Origin: Hypericum androsaemum
Lineage: Eukaryota; Streptophyta; Magnoliopsida; Malpighiales; Hypericaceae
Assembly (NCBI GenBank): GCA_963995505.1
Contig: OZ023182.1
Location: 12,454,707 to 12,518,706 of the forward strand
Length of the DNA: 64,000 nucleotides
Direction: 5' to 3'
This document shows, one piece after another, positions 33,810-49,557 of this stretch (its first letter is position 1; each line of letters starts with the position of its first letter). The notes under the pieces are model-generated. The model had not been told where the DNA came from. It was given only the letters and a program-made list of their open reading frames with translations, and did no database searches. The translations under genes and the position numbers were made by a program.

Positions 33810-36800
33810 CTACCTATTAGTTAAAAACTAACGGGTTAGGAAATCGGGAAGGGAATTGCTTTCTCCTTTAATATCAAAATCAAAAATACTCAAAATAGCT
33901 TGCCAGCGGGCAAAGATATGCTTTGAGGCTATGTTTTGAACATCTTTTTGCAAAATTTCTTTTGCAGCTTAGGCGTCAATACGTAATAAGAATTTTTGAT
34001 TTAAAAGATCGCTTTGAAATTTAGTAATACATAGAAACAATACTCAAAATCTCTTTTTTAATAGTAGGATATTTGAGCTGGGTGTCATTCCAATGAGCAG
34101 AGGTAAATGCGATGATATGCTCATGTTTGCCTTGCTGTTGCTTTAAGATGCCACCATAACCGATATCAGAAGCATCGGTTTCAACAATTTTGAATGCAGA
34201 TGGGTCAGCCAAATGCAAACATGGTATATGCTGAATTTGTTTTTTGATGCGTTGAACAATGCGTGTATGCTCATGAGTCCATGGGCATGGATTTTTCTTT
34301 AAACGATCATGCAGTGGTTTGATGATGCGATGAATGTTGGGAAAAAATTCAAAAACATAATTGAGTGAACCTAAAAAACGTTGAAGTTGGGTTTTTTCAA
34401 TAAGTTCATCAGGGAATTTTGAAGCAAATGTAATCGATCGGTCGATGGGGGTGATAGTCCCTTGGCTGATAAAGTGGCCAAGAAAACGTATTTTTGTTTG
34501 GAAAAGGACAATTTTGGACTGGGACAAAACCAGACCATTTTTCTTTACAACATCAAAGAAGGTGTTGAGATGTTTAAAATGCTGGTCAATTGTTTTGGAA
34601 AATATTAGGACATCATCAATATAGACGATACAAAAAGAGGAGAATGGATTGAAAATTTCATTCATGATTTGTTGAAATTCACTTGGGGCATTTTTCAAAC
34701 CAAAGGGCATTACATTCCATTCATACTGGCCAAAGGGGACAGTAAATGAAAGAATCATGAAGGCGATTTAAAAGATCTTTTTTGTTTGGGATTGGATAGC
34801 GAATCCATTTTAAGACGTTGTTCAAAGGCTTGTAATTGATCACAAGACGTGGAACTCCACGTTCGATCTCGGAGTTTTTCATGACATAAAAAGCAGCACA
34901 GCTCCAAGGGGATTTGGATTTAGAGATCAAACCCTTTTGCTCTAAATCGTGGATCTCTTTTTCGCATAAAGCAATCATGTCGGAATTCATTTGAATGGGA
35001 CGGGCTTTTGTGGGGATTTGTCTTTCTGAAAATTGGGAATCATAAGGAAGAGTGATAACATGCTTTTTTCGAAGCCAGAAAGCATTAGGAAGATCAGAAC
35101 AAAGCTCGTTAAGGAGCTTAGTTTTAAAAATATCAATATTGCGTTGGGTAGAAGGATCAAGCAATTGTTGAGAAATACGTTGAAAATGAATAGAGTTTTT
35201 AGTATCATGTAAATTATGCTCTTTTGAAGAAATAAGAGAGTTAAGAAGATGCAATCTGCGTGTGTTTGATTTTTGTAGAAATGGAAAAATAATTTTTTTG
35301 GAAATGGGGGTCTTTATTTTGAAAGAGATACCATCGTGATTAACATTATAAGGAGTAATGAGGTTGATGAAAGGCGTTCCAATAATGACAGTGTGATTCA
35401 TATTGGAGACAAGTAAGAAGGTGGTTTTAATTTTGGTATCATTGTTGCTGACGTAGGCATCAGTTTTTTGAGTGATAAGCATTTTGGAGTTATTGGCTGC
35501 AGAAAGCTTTTCTTTAGTGTGATCTAAGAAACGTTTGGGGACAAGGCCGTCCTTAATGCAGTTAAGATCAGCACCAATGTCAAATAAAGCAATGGTATCC
35601 AACTGAAAAGTATCAGAAAAATATAAGGTGATATTGATCAGGTATTTACGTGAAGTGACACGCTTTAGAGCATTAAGGAATTCGTTAGGTTGAGGAGTAG
35701 GTTCAGTAGGATGACTAGACTCAGAATCACTGGAATCATCATTGTTGTTGACAGGGGTTTTTGATAGGAAGTTTTGGACAATAGAATGTGTTTCAAGTTG
35801 CTGTCTTCGTAGGTCTTTAAGTTCTTTCTTGATAATCTTGATTTCTGATTGTAATGTGGGAATGGAAGGAAGGGAAGCCTTTTGGGTTTGCTTTGTATGA
35901 AGGATTTTGGTAAGATCGTAAGCCTTAGGTGGGACAGTTACAGAGGTAGAAACGTCAATGGAGTTGAGTAGCTTGGAAAGATAAGTCTTTCTTTTGGTAG
36001 GGTCTTTGATATCATTAGCCATAGCGAGGAGAAATTCTTGGTCTTGGGTGAGGACGCAGATGGATTTCTCTGAGTCAGACTCAGAAGAGGAGTGGATGAG
36101 CTCATCAAGTTGTTCAGATTCTTCAGTGACAGAGCTGGAATCAGAATCAGAATCGTTGATCATGAGGGCAGAGATCTGGGCAAGGAGGTCGGGGGTCAGA
36201 TCTAAGGCGTGAAGTCTTTTGTTCAAACGGCAATATCTAGCAATATGACCTTTATGGCCACATTTGTGACAGACAGTGTCTTTGAAACGATCATCATTTT
36301 TAAAAGAAGACTTTTTGGAAGAATGTATGAAAGGTCGTTTGTCATGCTTGTGATTGGACTTGGAAGTGGGACGATAGGATTTGTCACGATAAGATTTATC
36401 ATAACATTTAGATTTGTGTTTATGATGGTAGGATTTTGGGGAGGAAATGGGACAATGGCAGTCCTTGGAATTTTGAGGGGTACAAGAAATATCGAATTGT
36501 TGACAGAAGGATCCAAGTTCCTGTTTGGTCTGTCTCAATTCTTTCTTGATGTTCTTCTGGAGCTTTAGATCTTGGCAGATCTGTAATCCTTGCTGTTGGG
36601 TGATACTGATGAGTTCACCGTAGGTGAGGGCAGAATAATTGATAGGGGTTCCGTGGGTGGTTTTGAGAAATCGTCTGACTTTTTCACCAAGCATAAAAGG
36701 GAGACCATCGATAAGCTTTTCTTTCCAAAAAGGTTGATTAGAATCCTCGCGAAGCATGACGCGTGTGAGGAAGGTGTTCTTGTAATTTTGGAAGTCACTG

Positions 36801-37695
36801 AGTTTGTGGCATTTGAGATTTGAAAGCAGTTCGGCATTTTTGTCTTTGAGGTGGGAAGAATCACCTATGAAATGAAGAGAAATGGCAAAGATGAGGGAAG
36901 AAACAGCATCTTGTACGGAATGACCTTCAGGTGTTAAGATAGGGCTGTTGGCTTCATCATGTTGAAGGATGTTGAGTATTTCTTGCCGTTGCTCTTCCGT
37001 GAGGTAGAAATCCCACCAACCTTTGAGTTGGCCAGAGAATCCAGAAATAAGGATCTCAGCAATAGATTTGTCGGAAATGTCCGTTTGTGTCTTGTAAGCA
37101 TTGGCTGCCATGGTCATTTGTTGTAAGAGAGACAGAATATTGTACTCTGTCATGGCATCAATATTCCATTCGTATATAGAATTGGAATTGAATTTGGCTT
37201 GGTTGAGGATACTGGGCTTTTGTTCGAGAGCCATATCCGGGCCAGGGACAGGAGTCGAAGAGAAGGACCTTTGGGGTTCATGAATATGGTTTAGAATGGG
37301 ATGGAGAGAGGAGGATGATCTGATAGACTCAGAATCTGAATCCTGATCAAGAGTGTGGATGGCGTTCGAGTTTAGAGAAGGGGTATCGGCAGCAATAAGG
37401 GGGGAGGAAGGAGAGACTTCAATGCTGGAGATCTGGCGTCGAAGGATATCAGCAAAATCCCGATTTTTGTGGATCTGGCGGATACTTGTTTGTGAAACTT
37501 GGAAGGGTTTAAAGATAGGTTGTTGAATAGTCGAAATAGGAGTCGAAGAGGAAGACGGGTATGAAGATGAAGGTAGTTGACCTTCGATGCGTTCAAGCTG
37601 TTTACCAATCGTACTGAGATGGGTATTACAAAAATTATTCTGGGCAATGATACGCCTAGAATTTTGTAAAACATCATCAGTGGCAGTCTTATAAG
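33810..37695 (-). pseudogene. EPRV copy F: ORF1 remnant (coat to RNase H), RT palm deletion
   Basis: An open stretch of 837 codons (37,234-34,721) covers coat, CCHC, protease (DIGA in place of DTGA) and the RT fingers. Near 34,746 about 80 bp are deleted; this removes the FDMKSGFWQIQI block with a catalytic Asp and shifts the frame. The rest of RT with YIDD and most of RNase H follow (34,758-34,021). A one-base insertion near 34,035, a stop at about 33,970 (Gln to TAA) and a 9-bp deletion near 33,873 complete the damage. Confidence 0.88.
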
Positions 37696-38340
37696 CTCAT
37701 CAAGGCAAATGTGGATCTTCCAAAAAGTCTTCTTTTAAAAATGATGATCGTTTCAAAGACACTGTCTGTCACAAATATGGCCATAAAGGTCATATTGCTA
37801 GATATTGCCGTTTGAACAAAAGACTTCACGCCTTAGATCTGACCCCCGACCTTTGATGATCTCTAAGGCGTGAAGACAATAATAATGACATTGGTATCAA
37901 ATGGGATGGGGAATCTGAGATCGATAGTTGACATGTTGTAATGCGGGGTTTGGAAGATCAGACGTGAAAAATCTGGGCTTGTCAGGGAAATGTATGACAG
38001 ACGGTGGACGATTAGGAGTTCCTATTTGTGAAACTCTTCCAAAGTTTTGGAACGAAGAGGATAAAGTTTATCCTCTTCATGACTTTATTAATATAAATCC
38101 CACCAACCTTTGATGATCTCTAAGGCGTATCATTATCATTGTGGGATTTCTACTGATATAAATAGTGGCACCCCACTATTTGGTATGCCTTTTGAAGGCA
38201 TACCAAATATAAATGTTTATGCCTGAATATAATCATCCTATATAATCATGTTTATGCCATACCAAATATAAACCAGGTGGACTCAAAACCTGAATATAAA
38301 TGTTTATGCCTTTTGAAGGCATTTTATAATGGTGCACCTG
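37696..38340. other. Mosaic end of the viral cluster
   Basis: A CCHC-knuckle fragment on plus (about 37,716-37,851, with Cys to Tyr in CHKCGHKG) is followed by scraps containing GATCTCTAAGGCGT. Then come a movement-protein linker fragment on minus (about 37,899-38,061) and AT-rich filler with leader-like and ORF2-like scraps. A hairpin TTGGTATGCC-TTTTGAA-GGCATACCAA lies at 38,181-38,207, and its arms recur near 38,252 and 38,312. No gene. Confidence 0.65.
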
Positions 38341-38374
38341 GTTGTCACTTATCTTTCACTTTAGAAAAGTAGCA

Positions 38375-38600
38375 ATGCGTGTTTTTTGGTTTTTATTAAT
38401 GAGTATCTAGTCTACTAAATTAACTAATTTAATTTTGAGTCAGGTAGAATCTTTAAAGATGACAAAGTTTTCTTAACAAATATTTAACACTGGTTTATTT
38501 CCTAGAACTCAAATTCGAGATATAGTTTAACTACAATAATTCCCTCCCATTTTGATCCAAGGCTAGTTGGTTTTTATAGTGTGCTTGTTGTTTGCTCATT
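38375..38600 (-). repeat. Decayed SINE copy 1
   Basis: The stretch GAGTCAGGTAGAATCTTTAAAG...AACAAATATTTAACACTGG aligns by eye with the SINE-like copy at 40,005-40,210. The box A/B half is strongly decayed (GATCCAAGGCTAGTTGG). Confidence 0.5.
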
Positions 38601-38922
38601 CTTCTTCAATCAAATATACCCCTAGTTTCTTTCTTACTGGTTTTTTTCTCTCAACAAAAAAATGCAACAAACAAAAGAAATAACTTAATTTTGGTTGTAA
38701 CAAAGAAAGTACTATTGAGAGAAAAGAGTGGGCAAAAATGGAATAAGCATATGGATGCATTTTATGACGTCATAAGTGTGGTCATTGAAATTTGTGTGCA
38801 TTTTCAAGATAACAATAAGTATTTTTTTAAAGTAAAATTCTCGTATTATTCAGAGTAGAATATCGTTAATACCTATTTAAAAGATGATTCTCTTAATGAT
38901 GCCTTTTACAATCTACAAAGTG
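38601..38922. other. AT-rich intergenic stretch
   Basis: I see no convincing gene. A perfect 14-bp palindrome TTATGACGTCATAA (38,762-38,775) contains an ACGT core like bZIP sites, but no gene nearby makes it meaningful. An 88-codon frame on plus has no recognisable features. Confidence 0.5.
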
Positions 38923-38930
38923 ATCCTCTC

Positions 38931-39463
38931 TAGGGGTGAGCAAATTGTAATTAGAATTCGGTAAATTTGGTAAAATTTCGGTAATTGGTAGTTCGGGATT
39001 GGTAAATCGGTATTAGGTAATCAATTCGATAGGATATTTTTGAGAAATTTGGTAAATATCGGTATTCAATAAATTTCAGTAAATACTAATATTTTACCGA
39101 ATTTACCGAAATGATAATTTTACCAAACATATCAATAAATATATAAGCCAAATTATAGATAATTTATTAAAACATTTCTTGGCCTCATCAAAAAGTCGAT
39201 GCTTTAAATAGACTTTATACTAATTAGATTTGATAGACTAGTACTTATTAGATTAAGTTTATATTTATTAAAACTATGTTTGCATTTTGGGATTAAATAT
39301 AATAATAAATTATAATTTTTCAAAAAAAAAAATAAATTTGGTAAATACCGAATTTATCGAATACTGTTCGGGATCGGGATTGATAGAGTTTTTTAGCATT
39401 TTAGTATTCGATAAATTCGGTATTCGGTAATCGAGAATAATAAATACCGAATGCACACCCCTA
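38931..39463. mobile_element. hAT-type MITE with 8-bp target duplication
   Basis: The element begins TAGGGGTGAGCA and ends TGCACACCCCTA, imperfect terminal inverted repeats of the hAT type. It is flanked on both sides by ATCCTCTC (38,923-38,930 and 39,464-39,471). The inside is made of inverted GGTAAAT/CGGTATTCGGTA motifs and has no ORF, so it is non-autonomous, 533 bp. Confidence 0.88.
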
Positions 39464-39471
39464 ATCCTCTC

Positions 39472-40004
39472 TAAATTGATAACTTTTTAAAACTAATGAA
39501 AAAATTTGGTCTGAAGTATTAAAATTTAATAACCTTTATGTTGTAATAACTAATAATTTTGCATAAAATCTTAGTGCTAAATCACAATTCAAACTTTCGC
39601 ATAAAATGAAAGTTTACAAACTTTAAAAATATTTTAAGATAATAATTTGTGTTAGGCTTGTTTATTTGAAAACTTTTACATCACTCTTCATCTTATAAAA
39701 ATTATTTCAAATGATTATTGTAATTATCATATTAATGCAACAAAATATCCCAATCTAATATAGCAACTAGATGCGAATCTTTTATGACTTAAATGTAGAA
39801 AATAAATAACTATAATTTATCCATATTTTTTGTTTATTTGAATATAAACAAATTAATTTATGCAAGAAAACTCGTCAACGATCAACCCCTCTTCGGGATT
39901 ACAAGCATTATCTCGTCATTACCGGCTAAATTACGTGTAATGACGATACCCGATTTTATAATTACTAGCATTCTCTCGTCATTACGGGATAAATTACATT
40001 TAGT
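39472..40004. other. AT-rich intergenic stretch without gene
   Basis: No ORF with coding character. Two imperfect copies of CATTATCTCGTCATTACCGG / CATTCTCTCGTCATTACGGG occur at about 39,900-40,000. Confidence 0.5.
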
Positions 40005-40210
40005 TTTTTTTGGTTTATAACAACTTGGTATCCGGCCCACTGGGCTGACTAATCCAAATTTGAGCCGGGTAGGACGTTTGAAAGGTGACAAAGCTCTCCC
40101 AACAAGTATTTAACACTGCTGCGTTCTCAAGGACTCGAACCCGAGACTTTGGTTAAGCTAAAACAACTCCCTCACCAGTTGATCTAAGTGCTTGTTGGTG
40201 TGTATCTTTT
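40005..40210 (-). repeat. tRNA-derived SINE copy 2
   Basis: On minus it reads box A-like TAGATCAACTGGTGAGG, then box B-like GGGTTCGAGTCC about 40 nt later, followed by a unique body ending near GGATACCAAGTTG. The spacing fits a polymerase III promoter of a tRNA-derived SINE. It shares its body with the copy at 38,375. Confidence 0.6.
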
Positions 40211-40479
40211 AGTTTAGCTCTCCTCAGATCAAAATCGGCTTCTTATTATTACTACTAGTAAAAAAGCACGCGCGATGCGACCGCCGTTCTGTTTCAAAAT
40301 TTGCAAAATATATTATTTATTAATTTTCTTTTTTAAGCTGTACATGAATAAAACACTCTTTCACATGCTTAATTATACTATTTTCTTTTTTGATTTACCT
40401 AAGATGCCATAATAACTTCTTGCTTGAAACATCTCTCTTGACTAACACCTTAGTATTCTTGCTTAAAATACCTTTTGAT

Positions 40480-40860
40480 TATAGGGTTTTAGGGGTTCGA
40501 GTTTTGGATTTTGGGTTTAGGATTAGGGGTTTGGGTTTAGGGTTTTTCGGATTTTGGGGTTCGGGTTTAAGGTTTTTTAAATTTTGGGGTTTAGGGTCGA
40601 GGGTAGGCGGGATTCGGGGTTCCGAGTCCTGGGTCAGGGTTTCGGGAGTCGAGGGTCGGGGTCAAAGAGTTTAGGGTCGGGGTTGAGAATTCGGGGGTCT
40701 GGGGTCCTGAGTTTAGGGTTTAGCATTTGTCATTTCGAGTTTGGTATTTTGGGTTCAGGGTTTAGTGTCTAGGGTCCAGTATTCGAGGTCCTGGGTCGGA
40801 GCCCAAAGCCCGATTGGGGTTTAGGTTTTGAATTTTGAGTTTGTGGGAATTTTGGCATTT
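40480..40860 (+). repeat. Degenerate telomere-like repeat stretch
   Basis: About 380 bp of G/T-rich sequence built from variants of GGGTTTAG (GGGTTTAGGATTAGGGG, GGGTTTAGGGTTTTTC, GGGTTCGGGTTTAAGG). The plant telomere unit is TTTAGGG. The array is too irregular and internal to be a telomere. The ORFs over it are low complexity. Confidence 0.6.
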
Positions 40861-42100
40861 TTACGTGTCATACCAAACCACTTTATAGTAAGATAAGATA
40901 AAAAAGGATATGTTAGTTTCCGAAAGAGCTATTGTATAGAGGCTAATGACTTCTATGGTCCTACCTAGACAAATTCTTAGACTGAAATTTTTCTATGAAT
41001 GAAAAATTAAATATTTTGTTGTTGTGTGGAAAGTTATTGAAGATCATTTTCTCAAAATTTTAAGAACTTTTTTAAATTAAAATCTTCTTATGAATTGATA
41101 ACTTTTAGCAAAATATTTTACAAAAAATTTGGGGTTAAGACACCTCTTTTAAGATATATAAAAAAATTCTTCAAACCTGAAAAAATGGTTTCCGTAAATA
41201 AATTATATTAAAACAGAAAATATTGAAAAGTATGAAAAAATTATTGTCAATAAATCAACTAAGAAAAACAACCAAATCTCAAGTGTAAGTATTTTTATTT
41301 TCGTCAAAAACCACTTAATATGCATAGACAAATTAGTCCAATTTCTACTTATTAAGGATCACAAATTTTTATTCGAGTACTTACAAACACAGCGGAGTTA
41401 AATATTTGTTAGGAGACTTTTGCCAATTTTCAAATGTCTTATTCAACTCGAGCTTGGATTAATATTAATAGTAATTTCTGGAAGTGTTCTAAAAAAAATA
41501 GGGTCACAAAAGTTTCAAAATTTTGATTCAAATTCTTAAAACTGGAATTCCAAAGAAATTTTACACTACATATAAATAATAATTTTAATAAACTTTACTT
41601 ATAAATAAATTAATGGAAAGGTACCGGTGAACCTATGCCTCTCAATTAAATCTAATACCATTTTTGTTTCAATTGAGTCCAAAAACCCCAACCTGGAGTA
41701 GTGGATAAAGTTGAGGGTCGCTTCCTGGGGTAGTTGGGAACAAAGGCGGGGGTTGGGGAGATGGAGGGAACAAAAAGAAAGGGCTGGGAATTTTAAGAAG
41801 TGTAGTTTAGATATTTTCGAAGTATCGGACCAAACTAAAAAAAAGATTTACATTATTATAGTAGTATATATATGCCTCTTGAATTTTCAAAAATTACAGA
41901 CAATAAAGGATATGTGTGTGGAATTAAAGTTTAGAGTCCATTTTTATTTTTTCAAATGCTTTAAGTTAAACAATAAAAATACTAATTATTTTCTTTTTCG
42001 TGTTACTTTTTTCGAGTTAAATTGTTGCCAAACGGTTCTTAAATGCCTCAAATGGTTATGGTCACTAATTATAGCCTTTCGGGTGAATCCACAGTCAATG
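40861..42100. other. Intergenic DNA without gene
   Basis: AT-rich. Frames near 41,711-42,151 have no recognisable domain. The last part before 42,378 is probably the 3' untranslated region of the copine gene on minus. Confidence 0.5.
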
Positions 42101-42378
42101 ATTTTGACAGAAAACCAAACTGTGGTCGTCCCTACCTGCAATCATTCATAATGCCAAACAAAGCTGACAGGGTTGTTCAAATTTGGACCAGATTCGTATT
42201 TGCAGAATCCAAAGTCGAGAAATATCAGCAGTTTGGTTACACAACATTTCTCATTGCAGGTTATGAATTCGCGGATTTTTCCCGTGAACTGGCTTAGACT
42301 AGATATATCCCAGTTTCATGATGAGAATACACATGTTAGTGAACCTAGTCTAGTCTTCGATCTTGTCGTGAAGTACTC

Positions 42379-46485
<4,107 letters not shown>

Positions 46486-46656
46486 TACTCTCTTTTTTCT
46501 TGTTTGTTCGGAAACCCTAATATTGTTATTAAAAAAAAACCGAAAAGGCTTGGAGGTTTTTTAACCGAAAAAAAAGAGACTGGATTGAGTGGGAACTAAA
46601 AAAAATTTGTTCTCGTGTTTGGATTTAATAGAGCCAGCGCCTTCGCGGTGGGTGCA

Positions 46657-46665
46657 CTATTTATA
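46657..46665 (-). promoter_or_regulatory. TATA box of the copine gene
   Basis: TATAAATAG on minus, 172 bp upstream of the ATG, giving an expected 5' leader of about 140 nt. Confidence 0.6.
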
Positions 46666-46669
46666 TTCC

Positions 46670-47045
46670 TCCGAGAAAACCGAGAAACGGTCCCTTTTTT
46701 TATATTACCATCTTTTACGACTAATAATTTTTGCCTTCATAAATTTTGCAGCGGGTGTTAGGTATTCACTTGCTTTCATAATTTTTCTTTGGGAAGTCTT
46801 GTACTGGCTCTTCTCTTTTCTAATTTTGGTTTTGCATTCTTAATTAGTCATGATGGGAATTTGTCAGAACTCCACGAGACTAATATTAATTTTCTGAGCA
46901 TTTCGACATTGCAATGAAACTTCACACAATCACACACACACACTCTTGTAGTCTCCGCCCACGCTGGTGGTCCTCCTTTTTGTACTATCGCATTGTTCCT
47001 CGGGCAAGAGATAAACAATTGATTATATTATTCTGTTTTGATAGG
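46670..47045. other. Upstream region of the copine gene
   Basis: Contains a short CA run (ACACACACACAC near 46,935). No gene seen. Confidence 0.4.
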
Positions 47046-47575
47046 ATGCGAGTAAAATCTCTCTAAAGTGATATTATTGGGACTAAATAAAAATATTATT
47101 TTAAAGAGATTATTAAATAAAAGATGTTTAATTTTTTCTCCAAAAATGTTAAAATTGAGTTTTTGAACAATAACTACGTAATTACCAAAAAAATATTTTG
47201 TCTATATACAAATTATCTAAAATTTTGACTTATAACGTTATTAAAATGATACACTCAGATTGAAATATTTTCTTACAAGACGCCGATTACAAAGATCATT
47301 CGAAGACGATTGCGAAGATAAATAATGATTTAAAATTTATCAAATTAGCAAGTTTAATACAAACTACTATTTTACAATATTCTCTGAATTTGTAAAATAT
47401 ATGTATTTATTAAAAAATATCACTTAATGCGTAAATTGGGACCGCAATTTGGCACTAAATTTTTTAATAAAATTTTTAGATATTACGATAAAGAAGTTGT
47501 TAAATTTTAACGCAGTTACAACTCGGGATCGATATTTTTTATCAGTTTAGAGGAGTTATCGCTTTACTATAGCCT
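47046..47575 (+). repeat. AT-rich dispersed repeat (copy 1)
   Basis: It starts AAATCTCTCTAAAGTGATATTATTGGGAC and ends near AGAGGAGTTATCGCTTTACTATAG. It shares GTAAAATATATGTATTTATT and the general order of motifs with 61,490-61,870, so the two are copies of one family. No ORF. Confidence 0.55.
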
Positions 47576-47865
47576 TTTCTTTTATTTGATGACCTATCAT
47601 GCAGTTTTATCAATCATGGGATAATATTTTTAGTACATAGTTGGTGAGAAAATTGTGTTAAAATTCAGAGGTGCACTTACTGAAAATGATAAAACTGATG
47701 AAGATCCCAGCTGCAACTCTATTATAACAAGGTTTTGGGCTTTAGACAAACAAATGGGAGACGGGCCCATTAAGACATCAAATGAGGCTATTGGAAGACA
47801 AAGACGGCATACGCGGCTCAAGCTTATTGAGTCCCATTTGTCCTTGTAGACAGAGACAAAGAAGA

Positions 47866-48062
47866 TGATTGGGAATAAGTTTATTCACGGGATCCGAGGA
47901 AGATATTCCCAATCATGCTGTAATAATTAGATTTGTAAATATTTATTTTATGTAGGATTTTTGCAGCTTTCTAGGATTTCGTAGTTGTATATATACTGAG
48001 CACCTACAGTAAAAGTTTCTGGTCACAGACCACCTGTAGGGGAGTACTCTAACCCCTTTTAT
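47866..48062 (+). other. Probable leader or LTR-end region of a copia element
   Basis: AT-rich sequence with an inverted GATTGGGAATA...TATTCCCAATC pair (47,867-47,917) directly upstream of the gag remnant. It has TATA-like TATATATACTGAGCACC. No primer-binding site could be recognised, so LTR borders are not set. Confidence 0.3.
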
Positions 48063-48667
48063 GTGCACCCAGGGGCCAGTCCAGCTGAAGTGCTTGTTAC
48101 ATCTCTTTTGAATGAGAAAAATTATCATTCTTGGGTACGTGCAATGAGCCAATCTCTGGAATCAAAGAACAAGCTTATGTTTGTTTATCGCAGCGTTCAA
48201 GTTCCTGACAGAAGTGATGATATGTTCTCTTCTTGGAAGCGCTGGAACACGATGGTGATTCGATGGCTCATGAGGTCCATAGAGCAAGAGACAGAGACAG
48301 TCTCTTGTGGTACGACACAGCTACGGATATGTGGGACCATCTCTGAGAAAGGTTTGGGAAGGGAGACTTTGTCAAGATTGCAAATCTGAAGAGAGAGATC
48401 TCTAACTTCTCACAAGGTATCCTCTCTGTCAATGAGTATGTTTTAAAATACAAGTCTCTATGGGATCAAATGATGCAATGTAGGCATGTTCCTGTGTCTA
48501 AATGTACAACCGAAGCTCATCTTACCTGTGCTGCTACATCTCTTATGAGTGAACACTTAGAACAGGACCATATAATGGGATTTCTAACTGGTTTAAATGA
48601 GAGTTTCTCAACCGTTAGGACCCAGATCTTGATGATGGATCCGCTTCCCACTATGACAAGCCCTTGA
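48063..48667 (+). pseudogene. Ty1/copia-type retrotransposon Gag fragment
   Basis: The translation includes HPGAS..VLVTSLLNEKNYHSWVRAMSQSL with SKNKLMFV, typical of the N-terminal Gag of plant copia elements (LxGxNYxxWxRAMxxAL). After a break near 48,330 it continues in another frame as ISNFSQG..SVNEYVLKYKSLWDQ and FLTGLNESFSTVRTQIL. Protease, integrase and RT are absent; it is cut at 48,667. Confidence 0.8.
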
Positions 48668-48670
48668 TGA

Positions 48671-49310
48671 TGCGGTGGAATTGGGATGGGGAGCGAAGTC
48701 ACCTCGAGATGAATGGGAGCCGAGCCGAGCCGTGATCGGGACATGCGATTCCCGTCGAGAAATTTGCAAGCTTTCCCCCTCCTTCTCCAGCTTGCCAATT
48801 GATGAGAAGATAACCAAGGAGACGACGATGACAATAGAGGATGGTTTTTGTTTGGTTGGGATTGATTGGGAATTGGGGACTAGGATTCTTGACCGATTTG
48901 GTTTGTTTGGTTGCCGGAGAAGAAGGAAGCTCTGGCGAGAGAAGAAGTGACGAGGGGAGGAAGAGGGAGAAGAGAGAAGTGAAAGAGGAAGAAGAAGAAA
49001 GGGATTTCTTTTGGAAAATATAAACAAAGAGGGAACTGAAATTAATATTTTTCTTCGTGCCAGCTAAAGCTTGCCAACTGGATTAAAAACTTGACGTGGT
49101 GTGCCAAGTCAGCCACCAAAATGACGTCATTTCTAGGTTCGGAGCTAATTTCAGCTCGGGAAGGCTCCTGAGCCACTAAAGCAAAAAACGTGAAACCACA
49201 ACTACCAAAAAAGTCATTTCTAAACCTCAGAATCATATCGCAAAATCTGTGTAAACCACTTGACTCAAATTGTACTTTTTCCTAAAATTTATGTAGAATG
49301 AAAAAAACTA
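48671..49310 (+). mobile_element. Truncated Mutator-like element with right terminal repeat
   Basis: The segment 49,040-49,310 (TAAAAACTTGACGTGG..., GGCTCCTGAGCC, ATCATATCGCAAAATC, ...TTTTTCCTA) matches the right terminal repeat at 55,480-55,757 in the same orientation. The preceding 350 bp are GC-richer and purine-rich, possibly captured DNA. A left terminal repeat is not visible; the element abuts the copia gag remnant. Confidence 0.6.
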
Positions 49311-49482
49311 GTGTTGTGAGTCAAATTGAGCCATTTTGACTAAAAAAGAAAAAGGGAATTATTGGAAGTAATCAAGATCTAGAACAATAGACAAGATCTT
49401 TTGCTTGCATTTTCTATTGCATTTTAGCTTGATTTCTATACCTGTGTCAACCACATAACATAGGATTTCAATAGGCTAACTA

Positions 49483-49527
49483 GAAAGGGTTGCCCGGGAC
49501 TCGAACCCGGTACAGATCAGATCAAGT
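49483..49527 (-). tRNA. Fragment resembling the 3' part of plastid trnK-UUU
   Basis: On minus it reads CCGGGTTCGAGTCCCGGGCA followed by ACCC, a T-arm with acceptor strand as in plastid tRNA-Lys(UUU). The rest of the tRNA and the flanking plastid sequence are missing. It may be a tiny plastid insertion or a coincidental tRNA remnant. Not functional. Confidence 0.35.
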
Positions 49528-49557
49528 CCTATAGAGATCGATTGGATAACTGGAAAG

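Larger units (their letters stand above)
31920..37695 (-). mobile_element. Endogenous pararetrovirus copy F (5' truncated)
   Basis: Minus-strand copy with primer-binding-site end (31,920-31,931), AATAAA (31,968-31,973), TATA (32,191-32,197), repeat block (about 32,235-32,539), ORF2 and ORF1 back to the coat N-part at about 37,695, where it stops abruptly. Movement protein and leader are missing. Confidence 0.9.

Noticed and set aside
38592..38858. 88-codon frame on plus
   Set aside because: AT-rich, low coding character, no domain.
40390..40772. Gly/Arg/Phe-rich frames over the telomere-like tract
   Set aside because: Low-complexity translation of G/T-rich DNA.
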